From positions 124,001-188,000 of the forward strand of contig DFKE01000014.1 of assembly GCA_002373505.1 (NCBI GenBank): 64,000 nucleotides of DNA, in the 5' to 3' direction. The translations under genes were made by a program, and so were the position numbers. Shown here piece after piece: positions 41,615 to 49,502 of the stretch (the stretch's first letter is position 1; every line of letters starts with the position of its first letter). The notes under the pieces are model-generated. The model ran no database searches, was not told the DNA's origin, and was given only the letters and a program-made list of their open reading frames with translations. The DNA is from Bacteroidales bacterium UBA3653. GTDB taxonomy: Bacteria > Bacteroidota > Bacteroidia > Bacteroidales > Paludibacteraceae.

Positions 41615-42157
41615 TTATTCTTTCACTTTGTATATAGAAGGCAGGTTACGGTGGAAGCCGTCGAAGTCGAGTCCGTACCCGATCACAAACTCATCCGTTA
41701 CCTCGTGTCCTACATAATCGGGTTTGGCATCCTCATACTCCAGTTTGTTGGATTTGAAGAGCATTGTAGCTACTCGTACTGAAGAAGCCCCGAGCCCGCG
41801 GAGATACGCCTTGAGCTGGTGGATCGTCAGACCGGTATCCACTATATCCTCCACGATGATGACATCGCGGTTATCCACGACCTGCTGGAGAGGGACGATG
41901 AACTCCAACTGGCCCGTAGAAGACATGCCCCAATAGGAGCTGACGCGTATGAAGGTCTGCTCGCAACGGAGGCCGTCCAGCGCACGGATGAGATCCGCGG
42001 CAAAGACAAATGCACCGTTGAGCACGATGACAAAGAGCGGCTCTTTGTCCTCATAGTCACGACGGATCTGTTGACCTACTTGCTTCACGTCGGCAGCAAT
42101 CTCCCCGGCGGTGAGCCATTCTTCAAACGTGTGTCCTTGTTCAATAATGCTTCGCAT
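41615..42157 (-). CDS. hpt: Hypoxanthine(-guanine) phosphoribosyltransferase
   Basis: 180 residues from the ATG at 42157. Eight extra codons further upstream fall in an AATTTACAATTCACAATT repeat and are excluded. The PRPP loop is VIIVEDIVDTGLT and the substrate region is DEFVIGYGLDFDG. It salvages purine bases using PRPP. Confidence 0.94.
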   Translation of the reverse strand: MRSIIEQGHTFEEWLTAGEIAADVKQVGQQIRRDYEDKEPLFVIVLNGAFVFAADLIRALDGLRCEQTFIRVSSYWGMSSTGQLEFIVPLQQVVDNRDVIIVEDIVDTGLTIHQLKAYLRGLGASSVRVATMLFKSNKLEYEDAKPDYVGHEVTDEFVIGYGLDFDGFHRNLPSIYKVKE

Positions 42158-42159
42158 AT

Positions 42160-42186
42160 CAATATACAATTTACAATTCACAATTT
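42160..42186. repeat. ACAATTTACAATTC repeat between hflX and hpt
   Basis: Short intergenic copy of the GAATTGT/AATTTAC family directly upstream of hpt. Confidence 0.75.
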
Positions 42187-42217
42187 TTAGCCCCGAGGGG
42201 CATGATTCTTTTACGAT

Positions 42218-43531
42218 TTATTCCTCGTAGTTTTGAAAGAGGAAGTCGTTATACGGGTATCGTTTCACATGAATCGCCTTGATGCGGTCGTACATAAGCG
42301 CACGAAGCGCGTCTATGTTCTCCTTGTTCCGCGCAGAGATAAAGATGCAGTCCTCGCCAAGCCGCGCCATCCAACTCTTCTCCAAATCAGCAAGCGAGTA
42401 GTTCTCCCGTGTCACGGGCGTCAGGTCATCCTCCTCTTTCGGCGTATAGGTGAAATTGTCTATCTTATTGAAGACAACAATCTGCGGCTTCTCCTCCTTG
42501 CATATCTCGTTTATCGTTTGTTCCACCACTTCGTACTGCTCCTCGAAATTCGGGTGCGATATATCCACTACATGGATCAGCAGGTCCGCTTCGCGCACTT
42601 CGTCCAGCGTTGATTTGAACGACTCTACCAGGTGATGCGGCAGTTTGCGGATGAAGCCGACGGTGTCGGAGAGCAGGAACGGCAGGTTCTCAATCGTGAC
42701 CTTCCGCACCGTTGTGTCCAGCGTAGCAAACAGTTTGTTCTCCGCAAACACATCGGATTTGGAGAGGAGGTTCATGATGGTAGATTTGCCCACGTTGGTA
42801 TATCCGACGAGCGCGACGCGCACCATCTTTCCGCGGTGCTGCCGCTGCGTCGCCATCTGTTTGTCGATGGTCTTGAGTTGTTCGCGTAGAAGCGCTATAC
42901 GCTGCCCGATGACGCGCTTGTCCGCCTCTATCTGTGTTTCACCCATACCTCGGTTGGTGCCTCCGCCACCGCGTTGCCGGTCAAGGTGGCTCCACATCCT
43001 CGTCAGGCGCGGAAGCATGTATTGCAAGTGCGCCATCTCCACCTGCGTCTTCGCATACGACGTCTGTGCGCGCTGCAGGAAAATCTCTAAAATAAGGATC
43101 GTACGGTCAATAACCCGCACAGGGGAAGAAACCCCACCCGACCTCCCCTCAGGGGAGGAGACTTTTTTGTTTAGTTCTTTCTCCAAGTTGCGTATCTGGC
43201 GCGGAGATAACTCATCATCAAAAATCACGATATCTATAGGAGTACAGACCGTTTCACTGACAGAATACAGACCATCCTTCGGACTGACAGACTGATTTTG
43301 TTCGCGGGCTACGATGTACTGCCGGATCTCCTCCAGTTTGCCTTCCCCCACATAGGTAGAAGTGTTGGGCTGGTCGAGACGTTGCGTAAAACGCTTGACG
43401 GGCACTATACCATGCGTATCAGCCAAAAAAGCGAGTTCGTCCAGATACTCCTTCGTCTTCTCCTCCGGCTGGCTCGGCGTTATCAATCCTACCAAAACCG
43501 CGTGCTCTATATAAGGTTTGATTTCTATCAT
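42218..43531 (-). CDS. hflX: Ribosome-associated GTPase HflX
   Basis: 437 residues. The HflX N-terminal domain (DTHGIVPVKRFTQRLD, TYVGEGKLEEI, DELSPRQIRNLEKELN) is followed by the G domain with GYTNVGKST, SDTVGF and FNKID. Family members split stalled ribosomes under stress. Between the N-terminal domain and VIDRTILILEIFLQRA there is an in-frame repeat-derived segment (SSPEGRSGGVSSP, 43122-43167) where HflX proteins normally read VxDR directly. Confidence 0.96.
   Translation of the reverse strand: MIEIKPYIEHAVLVGLITPSQPEEKTKEYLDELAFLADTHGIVPVKRFTQRLDQPNTSTYVGEGKLEEIRQYIVAREQNQSVSPKDGLYSVSETVCTPIDIVIFDDELSPRQIRNLEKELNKKVSSPEGRSGGVSSPVRVIDRTILILEIFLQRAQTSYAKTQVEMAHLQYMLPRLTRMWSHLDRQRGGGGTNRGMGETQIEADKRVIGQRIALLREQLKTIDKQMATQRQHRGKMVRVALVGYTNVGKSTIMNLLSKSDVFAENKLFATLDTTVRKVTIENLPFLLSDTVGFIRKLPHHLVESFKSTLDEVREADLLIHVVDISHPNFEEQYEVVEQTINEICKEEKPQIVVFNKIDNFTYTPKEEDDLTPVTRENYSLADLEKSWMARLGEDCIFISARNKENIDALRALMYDRIKAIHVKRYPYNDFLFQNYEE
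43122..43167 (-). repeat. G/C-rich SSP-type repeat inside hflX
   Basis: Contains the hairpin-forming CTCCCCT / AGGGGAG and encodes SSPEGRSGGVSSP. It closely matches 45547-45606 in the radical SAM gene and resembles 2798-2882 in the NRPS. Confidence 0.8.
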
Positions 43532-43579
43532 AAACGGGGCTGTCAGCTATCTGCTATCAGCATTCAGATATTTTGGGCA

Positions 43580-43587
43580 CAAAGGTA
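43580..43587 (-). promoter_or_regulatory. -7 box of hflX
   Basis: TACCTTTG on the minus strand, about 49 nt before the start codon. Confidence 0.7.
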
Positions 43588-43610
43588 GTAAAAAAAAATG
43601 ACATATGCAA

Positions 43611-43638
43611 AAAAAATCGCCCTATTGGACGATTTTTT
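43611..43638 (-). terminator. Terminator of rpsO
   Basis: Stem AAAAAATCG / CGATTTTTT enclosing CC-tatt-GG after one C-A mismatch. The same architecture occurs at 51101-51130. Confidence 0.75.
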
Positions 43639-43669
43639 AATTTTCAGCAGCCGGCTTTCGGCCTTCAGC

Positions 43670-43939
43670 TTACTTACGGAGACCGAGTTCTTTGATGATA
43701 GCACGGTAGCGCTCAATGTCTTTTGCCTTCAGATAATCCAGCATGCGGCGGCGTTTTCCAACCAATGCGGTCAATGCACGCTCTGTACCGAAGTCCTTAC
43801 GATTGTTTTTAAGGTGCTCGGTGAGGTGGTTGATACGGAAGGTAAAGAGTGCGATTTGGCTCTCAGCAGAACCGGTGTTTTTAGCGTCATTGCCGTACTT
43901 AGCGAACAACTCAGCTTTTTTCTCTGATGTTAAATACAT
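43670..43939 (-). CDS. rpsO: 30S ribosomal protein uS15
   Basis: 89 residues with the signature LTEHLKNNRKDFGTERALTAL and GKRRRMLDYLK. Binds the central domain of 16S rRNA. Monocistronic, with its own promoter (44080-44087) and a downstream hairpin. Confidence 0.98.
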   Translation of the reverse strand: MYLTSEKKAELFAKYGNDAKNTGSAESQIALFTFRINHLTEHLKNNRKDFGTERALTALVGKRRRMLDYLKAKDIERYRAIIKELGLRK

Positions 43940-44079
43940 AACATTTTTTCATTTGGTCATTTACCATTTGGCTATTTATTGAGCCATTGGGTAAATGCGG
44001 GTTATACAATCACCGCAAAAGTTGAATCTGTCATCGCAACTTCGCGGCATTAACTTCGCCTTTTCGCAGAAAAAGCGTG

Positions 44080-44087
44080 CAAAGGTA
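44080..44087 (-). promoter_or_regulatory. -7 box of rpsO
   Basis: TACCTTTG on the minus strand, about 140 nt upstream of the start. Confidence 0.7.
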
Positions 44088-44143
44088 CTGCTTTTTTGCG
44101 AGACTACCAAATTTTTTTGAAGAAAAGTGAAAAAAAGGCACGA

Positions 44144-44794
44144 TTAACTTCGTTTTTCTGCTCCGATAGTGGTAAAATCCCCATGACCGGGATAAACTTT
44201 TGTGTCGTTCGGCAGCTCAAAGAGCCGTTGGAGCGAAGAGATGAGTTGCCCCATGTCTCCGCCCGGAAGGTCCGTTCTGCCGTACCCCATACGAAAGAGC
44301 GTGTCGCCGGAAAGGAGCGTTTTCTCCTCCGGCCAGTACAGACAGATTGAACCGGGTGTATGTCCGGGGGTGTGGAGAATGGAGAATGGAGAATTGAGAA
44401 TTGAGAATTGAGAATTTTGAATTGTGAATTGTGAATTGAGGGGTTCTATGGGGAAGGGCTGAGGTGTGGCGCGGATGCCGAAGAGGTTGTATTGCATCTG
44501 CATCGCTTCCGCCATCGGGATGTCTTTCTCATGCATCAGAACGGGCGTATGCCATTGCTCCGTCGCCCATGCCGCACCCCAGAGATGGTCGAGATGACCA
44601 TGCGTAGCGATGATAAAAACCTCCTCGCAAGAGAGGGAATGAATATAGTTATACAACACCTGCTGCTCGTATTGATCAGAGCAGGCAGGGTCGACGAGCA
44701 GCACCGTCCCGCCATTTCCCGCTTGGGCTTTTGACGAAACGACATACGTGTTCGTTCCGAAAGAACCGAAGTTGAATGATTTTATCTCCAGCAT
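44144..44794 (-). CDS. MBL-fold metallo-hydrolase (glyoxalase II-like)
   Basis: 216 residues from the ATG at 44794 (MLEIKSFNFG); a longer reading would run deep into the radical SAM gene. Metal motifs are THGHLDHLWG, HTPGHTPGSICLYW, LSGDTLF and YPGHGDFT. It is like small YcbL/GloB hydrolases acting on thioesters. Directly before HTPGHTPG, about 20 residues (NSQFTIQNSQFSILNSPFSI) are encoded by the GAATTGT repeat (44373-44439). The start overlaps the radical SAM stop by 13 nt. Confidence 0.92.
   Translation of the reverse strand: MLEIKSFNFGSFGTNTYVVSSKAQAGNGGTVLLVDPACSDQYEQQVLYNYIHSLSCEEVFIIATHGHLDHLWGAAWATEQWHTPVLMHEKDIPMAEAMQMQYNLFGIRATPQPFPIEPLNSQFTIQNSQFSILNSPFSILHTPGHTPGSICLYWPEEKTLLSGDTLFRMGYGRTDLPGGDMGQLISSLQRLFELPNDTKVYPGHGDFTTIGAEKRS
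44373..44439 (-). repeat. GAATTGT/GAGAATT tandem repeat inside the MBL hydrolase gene
   Basis: Eight or so 7-9 nt units (GAGAATG, GAGAATT, GTGAATT) in frame, adding about 20 residues next to a metal-binding motif. Confidence 0.9.
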
Positions 44795-45765
44795 TCTTGA
44801 CAAATTTGAGGTTTCTCTTGTTCGGCAGCCATCCTGAACACCATCGCTTTTTCGTTTGAGAAAAGTTCCGCCAAGGGTGTGTCCATAATGTTCCCATAGG
44901 AATAGGAATGGTTTTTGTCGTAGCAACAGGGCAATACTTCGCCGGTTGTGGTGACCACGACTCCACTCCATACGCGGAAACATCCGCGATGCAGGCTCTT
45001 GCGGTGGTAGAGTCCGTCTTTCCCTTTGCGATAGCGGCTGTATCGGGGGTCGGAAGGCATGAGCGGATGGCCTTCGGCATAATGGTACAACTGGGCTGTC
45101 TTGAACACCAGACGGTCCGCCCCAAGGGATTTATATTGCTGTTTGAATGCCTTCCATTCGTGCTCGTTGGTGCGCAGACGGAGGCACTGCAGTTCGATCA
45201 CTGTGGATGCCTTCAGGCGTTCTTTGGCTTCACGGAGGCACCTCAGCGCCGCTTTGGTTTTCTCCAGGCTCCCTCCTATCCGGTAGGCATTGTAGGTCTC
45301 TTCGGAGAGTCCGTCCATGGAAACGATGATACGGTCCAACCCTGCCCGGACAAGCGCTTCCGCCATCTCGGGCGTCAGAGCCTGGGCGTTCGTCGAGAGA
45401 ACCGTATAAAGCCCTGCACGGTGCGCCTCGGCAACCATAGCCGGCAGATGGCTGTTGAGCAACGGCTCACCCTGGAAATAGAACTGGACGGTCAGCGCCC
45501 ACTGTTTTATTTCGTCCAAAGTCCGGCGCCACACCTCCCAAGAGAGGTAAGGAGAAGAAACTCCTGCCCGTCCTTTCCCTGCCGGAGAGGAGTTAGAAAC
45601 CCCAACCGGGCATTCCGGGCAACGCAGCTGGCAAACGGACGCCGGCTCAACGGATACGAAGGTCGGCATATGCGTAAAACGCACCAAGCCGAGACGGCTT
45701 AGTGCGTAATTACCGTAACACTTGATGGTGTTAATGCAGCGCGATTTTGTTAACACGACGCTCAT
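44782..45765 (-). CDS. Radical SAM/SPASM domain protein
   Basis: About 328 residues from the ATG at 45765, which overlaps the rpiB 3' end by 35 nt; the exact start is uncertain. The cluster motif is CQLRCPECP, followed by YFQGEPLLN and MDGLSEETY. The SPASM part has CFRVWSGVVVTTTGEVLPCC and a closing CQECW. Such enzymes often act in peptide or anaerobic enzyme maturation; no partner is visible. Immediately after the cluster motif a repeat-derived segment (SSPAGKGRAGVSSP, 45547-45606) is inserted in frame. Confidence 0.87.
   Translation of the reverse strand: MSVVLTKSRCINTIKCYGNYALSRLGLVRFTHMPTFVSVEPASVCQLRCPECPVGVSNSSPAGKGRAGVSSPYLSWEVWRRTLDEIKQWALTVQFYFQGEPLLNSHLPAMVAEAHRAGLYTVLSTNAQALTPEMAEALVRAGLDRIIVSMDGLSEETYNAYRIGGSLEKTKAALRCLREAKERLKASTVIELQCLRLRTNEHEWKAFKQQYKSLGADRLVFKTAQLYHYAEGHPLMPSDPRYSRYRKGKDGLYHRKSLHRGCFRVWSGVVVTTTGEVLPCCYDKNHSYSYGNIMDTPLAELFSNEKAMVFRMAAEQEKPQICQECWR
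45547..45606 (-). repeat. G/C-rich SSP-type repeat inside the radical SAM gene
   Basis: Similar to 43122-43167 over its whole length, in the same orientation relative to the gene and in the same reading frame. Confidence 0.8.
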
Positions 45766-46180
45766 GACGACCGCCTTCGAAATCCGTCTGGAAGAAAGTG
45801 CGCACGATATCGAGAGCCTTCGGCGCAGAGATAAAATTAGCCGGCAAGCCGAGCACATTCGCGTTGTTGTGCGCACGTGCCAGTTCAGCCAGCTTGTTAT
45901 CCCAACAGAGTGCGGCACGGATACCTTGGTGCTTGTTGGCGGTCATGGTAATACCGTTTCCGGTGGAGCAGATGACGATACCGAACTCGTATTCTCCCTT
46001 TTCTACCGCCTCAGCCAGCGGATGCGCAAAATCAGGATAGTCGCAACTCTCCGTCGAATAGCATCCAAAATCCTTCACTTTGGCGCCATTGTCCTCCAGA
46101 AACAGCTGTACTTGCTGTTTGAGTTCAAATCCCGCGTGGTCCGAAGCCATCGCGATAGTCATTTCAGAAAAGCTTTTCAT
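45731..46180 (-). CDS. rpiB: Ribose-5-phosphate isomerase B
   Basis: 149 residues. MASDHAGFELKQQ at the start, GIVICSTGNGITMTANK with the catalytic Cys, and RAALCWDNKLAELARAHNNANVL are characteristic. Interconverts ribose-5-phosphate and ribulose-5-phosphate. Precedes the radical SAM gene on the same strand. Confidence 0.95.
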   Translation of the reverse strand: MKSFSEMTIAMASDHAGFELKQQVQLFLEDNGAKVKDFGCYSTESCDYPDFAHPLAEAVEKGEYEFGIVICSTGNGITMTANKHQGIRAALCWDNKLAELARAHNNANVLGLPANFISAPKALDIVRTFFQTDFEGGRHERRVNKIALH

Positions 46181-46207
46181 ATCTAATATCTTTTAAATCA
46201 TACATTC

Positions 46208-46819
46208 TCAGAATATCAGCGCCAGATTACCAAACATCAGTTTGCAGGAGATTGCCAGAACGATAATTCCGAAGAACTTACGGATGATGTAAAGCGCAGT
46301 CGTTCCCAGATATTTGGTAAGCCAGTTCGTACCGATGAGCACGAGGTAAAGCACCAGCATACAGAGCAAGAGAGAGATACACAGGCTGGCGATACTATAT
46401 TCCGCAGTAATAGCCAGAAGCGCCGTAAAGGCTCCCGGTCCGGCATACATGGGAAAAGCCAGCGGAACGATAGAACTACCGTTGCCTATTTCGCCCTCCA
46501 GCTTGTCATTCTGGAAAATAGTTATATCCAATATCATCTCAAGCGCCATGAGGAAGATGACAAAACCTCCGGCAACGGCGAAATACTCTATCTGTACACC
46601 GAAGAGTTTGAGAATCCATTCTCCCAGAAACAGGAACGCCATCAGGATCACCAGACTAGCAATACAAACATAGTCTGCATGAATCTTGATCCCCTTCTTC
46701 TCCATGGCTATCGTAATAGGGATATTGCCGAAGGGATCAATGATCGCGATAAGAAAAACAAACGAGGATAAAACCTGCCAGATATCAACCGTTCCGAAAA
46801 AATTACGTATCGCTTCCAT
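46208..46819 (-). CDS. MarC-family integral membrane protein
   Basis: 203 residues with six hydrophobic segments and the family motifs IDPFGNIPI and PLAFPMYAGPGAFTALL. The transport substrate of the UPF0056/MarC family is not established. Its -7 box is at 46842-46849, divergent from efp. Confidence 0.92.
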   Translation of the reverse strand: MEAIRNFFGTVDIWQVLSSFVFLIAIIDPFGNIPITIAMEKKGIKIHADYVCIASLVILMAFLFLGEWILKLFGVQIEYFAVAGGFVIFLMALEMILDITIFQNDKLEGEIGNGSSIVPLAFPMYAGPGAFTALLAITAEYSIASLCISLLLCMLVLYLVLIGTNWLTKYLGTTALYIIRKFFGIIVLAISCKLMFGNLALIF

Positions 46820-46841
46820 AGTATTTTCGCATTTTAGGCTG

Positions 46842-46849
46842 CAAAGTTA
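46842..46849 (-). promoter_or_regulatory. -7 box of marC-family gene
   Basis: TAACTTTG on the minus strand, 22 nt before the start codon. Confidence 0.7.
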
Positions 46850-46857
46850 CTAAAAAA

Positions 46858-46889
46858 TTTGCATATGTGCAAAAAAAATTGTACTTTTG
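46858..46889 (+). promoter_or_regulatory. Promoter of efp
   Basis: TTTG at 46858-46861, a 20-nt spacer and TACTTTTG at 46882-46889, back to back with the leftward promoter. Confidence 0.8.
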
Positions 46890-46946
46890 CAGCGATTTTC
46901 AGAGAAACGGGAATTTTCGAACTCGAAATTAATAATTTAAATAGTT

Positions 46947-47510
46947 ATGATTAATAGCCAAGACATTAAGAACGGTGTATGCATCCGTATGGACGGCCGT
47001 TTGTATTTCGTAATTGAGTTTTTGCACGTTAAGCCGGGTAAAGGTAACACCATTATGCGTGTGAAGTTTAAAGATGTAGTGGACGGCCGCGTGCTGGAGC
47101 GCCGCTTTAATATCGGCGAGAAGCTGGAAGACGTACGCGTAGAGCGTCGTCCGTATCAGTTCCTTTACAAAGAGGGCGACGACTACATCTTCATGAACAA
47201 CGAGACCTTTGAGCAAGTACCTATCGCTCATGACCTGATTACCGGTGTAGATTTCCTGAAAGAGGGTTTCACAGTGGATGTAGTATCGGATGCTACGACA
47301 GAGACTATTCTGTTCGCAGAGTTGCCGACCAAGGTTGAGTTGGCTGTCACGTACACCGAGCCGGGTCTGAAAGGCGACACCGCTACCAACACGCTCAAAC
47401 CGGCTACTTTGGAGACCGGCGCAGAGATCCGCGTACCGCTCTTCATCAACGAAGGAGAGATCGTTCGCGTAGATACGCGTGACGGCAGCTATTGCGAGCG
47501 TGTTCGTTAA
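46947..47510 (+). CDS. efp: Elongation factor P
   Basis: 187 residues. The KOW-like first domain carries the tip loop VKPGKGN with the lysine that contacts the P-site tRNA, followed by two OB domains ending DTRDGSYCERVR. It relieves stalling at polyproline stretches, which exist here for example in the TonB-like protein. Monocistronic with its own promoter and terminator. Confidence 0.97.
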   Translation: MINSQDIKNGVCIRMDGRLYFVIEFLHVKPGKGNTIMRVKFKDVVDGRVLERRFNIGEKLEDVRVERRPYQFLYKEGDDYIFMNNETFEQVPIAHDLITGVDFLKEGFTVDVVSDATTETILFAELPTKVELAVTYTEPGLKGDTATNTLKPATLETGAEIRVPLFINEGEIVRVDTRDGSYCERVR

Positions 47511-47537
47511 TGAACTTATCCGTAAGAATAGAAAAAG

Positions 47538-47566
47538 AAATCCGACCTTCCGGCCGGATTTTTTTT
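47538..47566 (+). terminator. Terminator of efp
   Basis: Stem AAATCCG / CGGATTT followed by a T-run. Its tail touches the 3' end of the convergent gene. Confidence 0.75.
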
Positions 47567-49502
47567 ATTCTACTTCCGTTCCTTGAACGGTATATTTTCT
47601 GTCCTCCCGGAGGATATACAGATTTCCGTCTTGCAATATCTTCGTCGCTGGGGGCGCATCCTGGTTCACGCTCCCAATATCGGAAGGCAGGTTGCCGTTG
47701 TATTGAATCGTGATGCTTTTCAGTTTGGGCCGCCCCCATTCCATGATATTCTGCGCGCGCAACGTGTACGTGCCTTGCGCTACGGACGACAGATCCCATA
47801 TACTCTCGCCGTTCTCGGTCAAAGCGCCTTCGTTCCATGATTCCGGCAACGAATAGACCACCGCTCCGCTGTTCAGCAACTCGAACTGCCATTGGTGCCC
47901 GTTGGGATAATAGCCTTCCGCAGAAACAAGATATTCACCCGGATACTGCACCTTGACATTCCATTCCGCCCAGCGGTCCGTATTGGCGGCATCCTCCGGA
48001 CCGAAATCGAAATAGTCGCTGTTGTACCAGCTCATATTTTCGCTATAAGCCGATACATTCGCTTTGTTGAGTGTCGCGGGAAGAAGGATAGCGTCATCCT
48101 GAGGGGGATCTACCGGAGTGGAACTGCCTGCTATTGTCACAGAAGCATTCAGTTTGTTCATGCCGCTTGAAGCCTCCCACACATTATTGTTCGCGAAACG
48201 GATGGCATACGCCGGATTGGAAGCGATGGAAGAATATGCGTCAGGCAGGTACAGATACAACTCGTATGTTCCCGAAGGCACGTCGGATGGGATCGTGACC
48301 TGTTCATTAACCGTCGTCACTACGCCGTTCGGCTTCCATCGGCGAGGGTCTGTCTGCAGCTGAATCTTGTATTGCGCGTCGCCGGCTTTCAGTACAAGAT
48401 AAGCGTGCCGCTCGTTGTACAGAGGCGCATAGCCGGCATTCTTGATTTTGATGTTGATATTCGCCTTCCCACCTGCACTTGCCTGATCCGGCAGAGTGGC
48501 ACTCACCAGCTGGTAGCGGTAGCCCATCTTGCGGTTCAGTTCGTCGAACGTGCCGTTAGAACGCCAATAATCAGTCGTCTGGGTAGCATAGCCGCTTTGG
48601 ATGAACGTCCAGTGAAGGCGGCTCATCTCCGCTGTGGTCTTATCGTAGGTAGCCCATTTCTTGGCTTTGTTGACATCGGTGATATCCGTTTCGCCGCCTA
48701 TCGGTACATAGAGTGTCTCTTGCGCCAGCCAGGGCTTTTCCGTTGCGGTGTCCTGGTAGGTTCCCATGTTGTCGTAGTCGTACAGGAACGCATCATTATG
48801 TTGCCCCAGACGCGCTTTGGCTGTCCCCGTATAGGCTTCCGACTCGCTCAACGGCTGCGTACTGTTCACGTACGAAGTCTTGAACTTAGGGGTCCTGAGT
48901 TGAATGCAGCGGTCTGCAGGAACAGCGGCTAACAACGCATCCACCACTTGTCTGCGGGCGGAATTCATCGTAGAGACCTTGTTGCCGTAGTTGTTCGTGT
49001 AATACCACTCGCCCCATGCGCCTACGATACCTGCCTGGAAACAGAAGATGACATCCGCGTTTGCCTGCCAGTGCGATTTGTACTGGTTGATATGCTGCTG
49101 CACGATAGAGAACGGAGCGTCGCTGGCTGTCTCGTTTTGGGCATTGTCCACATAGGAGAATCGTATGATCGCTTTCATCCCTTTATTGCGCAGCACTGCC
49201 ATATCCTCATCAAAGCCATTCAGAACAGCCGTAGGAAGAGTAGCCGTTGACTTGAAGTTATCCAGATAATAGTGTACCAGGATCAATGTTCCTTTGTCAT
49301 CGGAGGCATGTGCATCCAAGTAGCTCTCATTGCCTTTGACCGCATATGGGTTGCTTTGGGTCAGATGGCCCGTCAGCATGGTGATAAAACCACGCTCGGG
49401 GTTCGGAAAGATTGTACTCTCGTCTGCTGTATAACTTACGTTCACAGCTCTCGATACGACACTTATACAGGCCACAAAGAGAAGGAAAAGCATTCGTTTC
49501 AT
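47565..49502 (-). CDS. Secreted DUF4832/DUF4874-type protein with C-terminal tail motif
   Basis: 645 residues with a signal peptide (about 1-19). The first 340 residues match the glycosidase-like DUF4874 and DUF4832 families (IFPNPERGFI, FCFQAGIVGAWGEWYYTNNY), followed by a beta-sandwich (about 345-460) and a second beta-domain (about 475-615). The last residues, KILQDGNLYILREDRKYTVQ then GTEVE, belong to the tail class shared with two other secreted proteins here. Probably acts on extracellular glycans, but no activity can be assigned. Its start overlaps the peptidase stop by 4 nt. Confidence 0.85.
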   Translation of the reverse strand: MKRMLFLLFVACISVVSRAVNVSYTADESTIFPNPERGFITMLTGHLTQSNPYAVKGNESYLDAHASDDKGTLILVHYYLDNFKSTATLPTAVLNGFDEDMAVLRNKGMKAIIRFSYVDNAQNETASDAPFSIVQQHINQYKSHWQANADVIFCFQAGIVGAWGEWYYTNNYGNKVSTMNSARRQVVDALLAAVPADRCIQLRTPKFKTSYVNSTQPLSESEAYTGTAKARLGQHNDAFLYDYDNMGTYQDTATEKPWLAQETLYVPIGGETDITDVNKAKKWATYDKTTAEMSRLHWTFIQSGYATQTTDYWRSNGTFDELNRKMGYRYQLVSATLPDQASAGGKANINIKIKNAGYAPLYNERHAYLVLKAGDAQYKIQLQTDPRRWKPNGVVTTVNEQVTIPSDVPSGTYELYLYLPDAYSSIASNPAYAIRFANNNVWEASSGMNKLNASVTIAGSSTPVDPPQDDAILLPATLNKANVSAYSENMSWYNSDYFDFGPEDAANTDRWAEWNVKVQYPGEYLVSAEGYYPNGHQWQFELLNSGAVVYSLPESWNEGALTENGESIWDLSSVAQGTYTLRAQNIMEWGRPKLKSITIQYNGNLPSDIGSVNQDAPPATKILQDGNLYILREDRKYTVQGTEVE

